From Chytridium lagenaria (taxonomy: Eukaryota > Chytridiomycota > Chytridiomycetes > Chytridiales > Chytridiaceae), in contig JAHLKC010000131.1 of assembly GCA_025449115.1 (NCBI GenBank), forward strand, positions 1 to 64,000: 64,000 bases of DNA, in the 5' to 3' direction. A model generated the notes under the pieces. It was not told where the DNA came from and ran no database searches. It saw only the letters and a list, made by a program, of their open reading frames with translations. Made by a program: the position numbers and the translations under genes. This document shows, one piece after another, positions 61,516 through 64,000 of this stretch. Position 1 is the first letter of the stretch. Every line of letters starts with the position of its first letter.

Positions 61516-62115
61516 TTATTGAAGCCGATCCTCCCGGACATGAAAAACCCACAAGGGAAAGGGGGAAGGGAAATCACAATAAGAACGAGAGGATGGGGAG
61601 TATCCCGTAACAACAAGAGCACCCAAAGGAGCTAAAAGAAAAGAATCCGAGGATTGGGAACATAAAACCGGCCACCAAGCCTCATAGGTTTCAGGTACCA
61701 CAATGGTGAAGGTAACCGGAAGAGCGAGTAAGTGGTGAAGAACGGCGGGGATCATAACAAACGGGGGGAATATATAAAGAAACTCATCTTGTCCCGGGGA
61801 AGGGAACCATGACAAAATGTTGACACCGGAGGTCCCCTCACACCAATAACGCGATATAAAGCGCGGGCATTTAGAATTAGCTGCAGAAGCCATACCATCG
61901 AGCGTAAACGGGCCAAACACATTGAGAATGCGGGAAAAGAGGGGTGCCAAAAGAGAAAAATCACCATGACGATCCTCGCGAGATATAGCATCTGCCTCGA
62001 CATTAAGAACCCCCGGTACATGGTGAAACATAAGGCGAAAACCGTGGCGCCGAGCAAGTAAGAAGATGGACCGAAGTTCATGGTTTAGACGGGGGATCGA
62101 GAAGAGCCTCAACAA
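61516..62115 (-). CDS. RNase H end and downstream DIRS-like domain (YR element 3)
   Basis: LNHELRSIFLLARRHGFRLM, then FHHVPGVLNVEADAISRED is the C-terminal RNase H motif of YR elements. It is followed by GPFTLDGMASAANSKCPRFI, EGTSGVNILSWFPSPGQDEF, YIFPPFVMIPAVLHHLLALP and TFTIVVPETYEAWWPVL, the conserved segment between RNase H and YR in DIRS-order elements (in some lineages described as methyltransferase-related). Upstream RNase H parts lie in other frames at 62450-62110, including VVLHTDASNHRWGG with the first catalytic Asp (about 62440). Confidence 0.75.
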   Translation of the reverse strand: MLRLFSIPRLNHELRSIFLLARRHGFRLMFHHVPGVLNVEADAISREDRHGDFSLLAPLFSRILNVFGPFTLDGMASAANSKCPRFISRYWCEGTSGVNILSWFPSPGQDEFLYIFPPFVMIPAVLHHLLALPVTFTIVVPETYEAWWPVLCSQSSDSFLLAPLGALVVTGYSPSSRSYCDFPSPFPLWVFHVREDRLQ

Positions 62116-62570
62116 CGAAAAGTATAACCTTCGTTATCCACGCCAATGTCAGCCAGTCCGACGAGAAGGACCAGAAAAAACGATACCAACGACGTGGAAG
62201 CGTATATTCTACAAACGTGCGAGACAGAGAGGCCGATAAAGCCTCCAATGATAAACGGCATGCCGCCCTCCCGAACGTTAATAGAAACCCTTCGGATTCT
62301 AGGTAAACGGCGAAAATGGACCCCCAGCTTGAACGTCGCAAGGCCAACTAACGGTAAACCGTGCCCCTCCGTCCCCAGAGGAACACACCGTGCTGTCGTG
62401 AACAAATGACCCCCCAGCGGTGGTTACTGGCGTCCGTGTGCAGCACAACCACGCGGTGAGCCGACGAAGCCCAACATAGGGAAGGTTATCGGATACAAAG
62501 CCATCCACATGCGAATCTCGTCCCTGACACCCTCGTTCGGTGAAGGTAGACCCGGGGCAACGACCGACGG

Positions 62571-63878
62571 TTAAGACGGAGGCACCGACGAACCCGAGAA
62601 ATGCGACATACATATGCCTAGTGAAACATAAACCGCGGTATAACCATGGCAAATGAGCGCACTTTCCGGCGAACCTTTCCAAAGAAGACAGAGCCAATCC
62701 GGACGAGCGAGTAAATCACGGGCCAAAGACAGGAAGACCTCACGCTTATCCATCGGAATAGCGAAAGTACGAGCGGATAAATCCACGGTAAACCCCAAAA
62801 AGCGAAAAACCGCCGAGACCACAAACAGAGACTTAGAAAGGGATATATAAAATCCCGCCAAGACTGTTGTCAAGCACCAGACAGAAACGACATCCCGCCC
62901 TGAGCAAGCTGGTCCACATGTCGCCGTCAAAGCCGGAGCGATCGCAACATCGTCAATCCAAATCAACGCGGGGATAGACCAGGCACGAACAAAGCGAGTC
63001 AAAGCCACCCCCAGGCTCTGAGCCACAAAGGGGGATGGGGACCAACCAAAAACTAATACGGTTGACCAGAACCACGCGAAACCACCTCCGCGCAAGGGCC
63101 CCCACGAACCAAAGTACTTGTAAGCCGAAGGGTGGAGACGGATGTTGTGAAAGCAGCTCTTCAGATCGATCACCGCAGCAGAGGACGAGTTCGTCCAATA
63201 CGTTAACGACTGAAGACCTTCCATGGAAAAGGAAGGCGGCATCATCCACAGGTTAAGAAAAGTGCAGTCATCGCACTTCCTCGGTTTAGTGGGTTCAATA
63301 ACGCACCCACTCACCACTAACAGGTCTGATGGAGGAGTAACGTCGCGAGATAACAGAACACGTGCTCCCGAAGAGACATCTTCCTCAAAAGAAGAGATAA
63401 CAAAATCCGTAAACGCCGGGGCCACGGTGTATGGATGAGGGATGTGACGAGGAGGCAACAAGGATGAATATGGTCGACCTTGATAGACCCCCTGAAAACC
63501 CTTAGGGTTAAGAAACTCCTCCACAGTCACCCCTTCAGATATCCAGCGCCTAATACGCGCGGCCTCATCATCGACGGAATACGACAGTATCTCCTCCCAA
63601 AAGTCAGACCGCTCCCGACTGACACCTCCAGCCACAAAAGTTTCCGGGTCCGGAAATGGTAGGGAGGCTGGATCCACATGAGTCGAGCCTGACAGTAACT
63701 CGCGCAGGAGAGACCGCAAAGCGCTTACGGAAGGAGGATCGAGAAGGGGATGAGAGGAGTGCAAGGACCTCCACGAGCGCTGGGATGGCCATTCTCCAGC
63801 CATAAATTCAACAACACAAATGGAATAGTGACAATCCACAGTAACGACAATCGCCAGGTGGTACAAGAAGGCCATCAA
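62571..63878 (-). CDS. Reverse transcriptase of YR element 3
   Basis: A 435-codon frame. After a hydrophobic start and a linker come FWEEILSYSVDDEAARIRRW, PRKCDDCTFLNLWMMPPSFS, SAAVIDLKSCFHNIRLHPSA with the first catalytic Asp, VFGWSPSPFVAQSLGVALTR, and ALIWIDDVAIAPAL with IDD as the YxDD equivalent (about 62950). FYISLSKSLFVVSAVFRFLG follows, then the thumb region. After about 62690 the frame is shifted, since MWSRRFFAFWGLPW-type alternate reading overlaps; the RNase H begins beyond. The sequence is clearly different from the RT of the DIRS and Ngaro-type elements here. The start codon is uncertain; MAGEWPSQRSWRSLHSS, 26 codons downstream, is a good alternative. Confidence 0.85.
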   Translation of the reverse strand: MMAFLYHLAIVVTVDCHYSICVVEFMAGEWPSQRSWRSLHSSHPLLDPPSVSALRSLLRELLSGSTHVDPASLPFPDPETFVAGGVSRERSDFWEEILSYSVDDEAARIRRWISEGVTVEEFLNPKGFQGVYQGRPYSSLLPPRHIPHPYTVAPAFTDFVISSFEEDVSSGARVLLSRDVTPPSDLLVVSGCVIEPTKPRKCDDCTFLNLWMMPPSFSMEGLQSLTYWTNSSSAAVIDLKSCFHNIRLHPSAYKYFGSWGPLRGGGFAWFWSTVLVFGWSPSPFVAQSLGVALTRFVRAWSIPALIWIDDVAIAPALTATCGPACSGRDVVSVWCLTTVLAGFYISLSKSLFVVSAVFRFLGFTVDLSARTFAIPMDKREVFLSLARDLLARPDWLCLLWKGSPESALICHGYTAVYVSLGICMSHFSGSSVPPS

Positions 63879-63879
63879 T

Positions 63880-64000
63880 AAACATTTACATTATAAACCT
63901 GCGAGTAGAAACCTACTACTCCATGTATATACATATATAGATATATATATTTCTTTTTTTTTTTTTTTTAACGTTGGAACACCCACACGCTGAAAAGTCC
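63880..64000. other. Leader of YR element 3 up to the window edge
   Basis: AT-rich with TATATA repeats (63925-63950) and a 17-18 base T run (63953-63970). The 5' terminal repeat of the element is not inside the window. Confidence 0.4.

Larger units (their letters stand above)
59576..64000 (-). mobile_element. Third tyrosine-recombinase retrotransposon, 5' end outside the window
   Basis: Minus-strand order RT (63878-62571), RNase H (about 62450-61950), MT-like or unknown segment (61950-61516), zinc-ribbon YR (61483-60032). A 54-bp direct repeat stands at 59576-59629 and 59932-59985, behind the YR gene, in the position of the B repeats of Ngaro-type elements. Its proteins are not close to those of the Ngaro-type or DIRS elements in this window. 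It is attached to the LINE tail at the same place as the Ngaro-type element in the paralogous segment. Confidence 0.8.

Noticed and set aside
1..64000. CRISPR array or bacterial operon structure
   Set aside because: No regularly spaced repeats of the required type, no ribosome-binding-site pattern, and clear spliceosomal introns.

Overview
The window is eukaryotic and most likely fungal. It shows short GT-AG spliceosomal introns (about 60-160 bp), a secreted subtilisin-type protease with a PA domain, an F-box/ankyrin gene and a very dense mix of nested retroelements. The diversity of tyrosine-recombinase (YR) retrotransposons (DIRS, Ngaro-like and a third type) fits an early-diverging, chytrid-like fungus better than yeast or typical Ascomycota. 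That placement is inference; no rRNA or other marker gene is present.

Layout. 0-9.8 kb is gene-poor repeat debris: a copia-type LTR remnant, a PIF/Harbinger transposase fragment, a pogo-type DDE transposase pseudogene (minus strand) and two direct copies of an unnamed repeat. 9.88-13.61 kb holds a 10-exon subtilisin gene. 13.6-17.4 kb is its downstream region, with a possible unknown minus-strand gene. 17.5-26.4 kb is a broken gag-like gene interrupted by a complete Ty3/gypsy chromovirus (17603-23709, TSD CCTG) and by pieces of an LTR family called LTR-X here. 26.5-27.2 kb is a copia pol/LTR fragment. 27.6-29.2 kb is the 3' part of a LINE-like non-LTR element. 29.2-41.86 kb is a Ngaro-type YR retrotransposon with classic split direct repeats, cut inside its recombinase gene by a 7.5-kb LTR-X element (about 33.14-40.63 kb). 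That insert encodes a gag-like protein and an AP-endonuclease (ExoIII/Apn family) but no reverse transcriptase that I can find. 41.9-43.3 kb is an F-box/ankyrin gene. 43.85-50.2 kb is a second, 5'-truncated copy of the protease segment plus gag. 50.2-57.99 kb is LTR-X, itself interrupted by a textbook DIRS element (50630-56846) with inverted terminal repeats and an internal complementary region. 57.99-59.57 kb is a second LINE 3' copy. 59.57-64.0 kb is a third, different YR retrotransposon on the minus strand that runs off the window.

How it fits together. About 11.36-29.2 kb and 43.85-59.57 kb are two diverged copies of one ancestral segment (protease 3' half, downstream region, gag, LTR-X, LINE), separately decorated by later insertions. 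Both copies of the protease carry single-base gaps at different places, so consensus errors of a long-read assembly are a real possibility beside pseudogenisation. This matters for every gene here called broken.

Most unusual points: the RT-less LTR unit carrying an AP-endonuclease, its roughly 50-bp target duplication with trimmed LTR ends, a compensated hairpin in its LTR, and a three-way-junction palindrome at the end of the third YR element.
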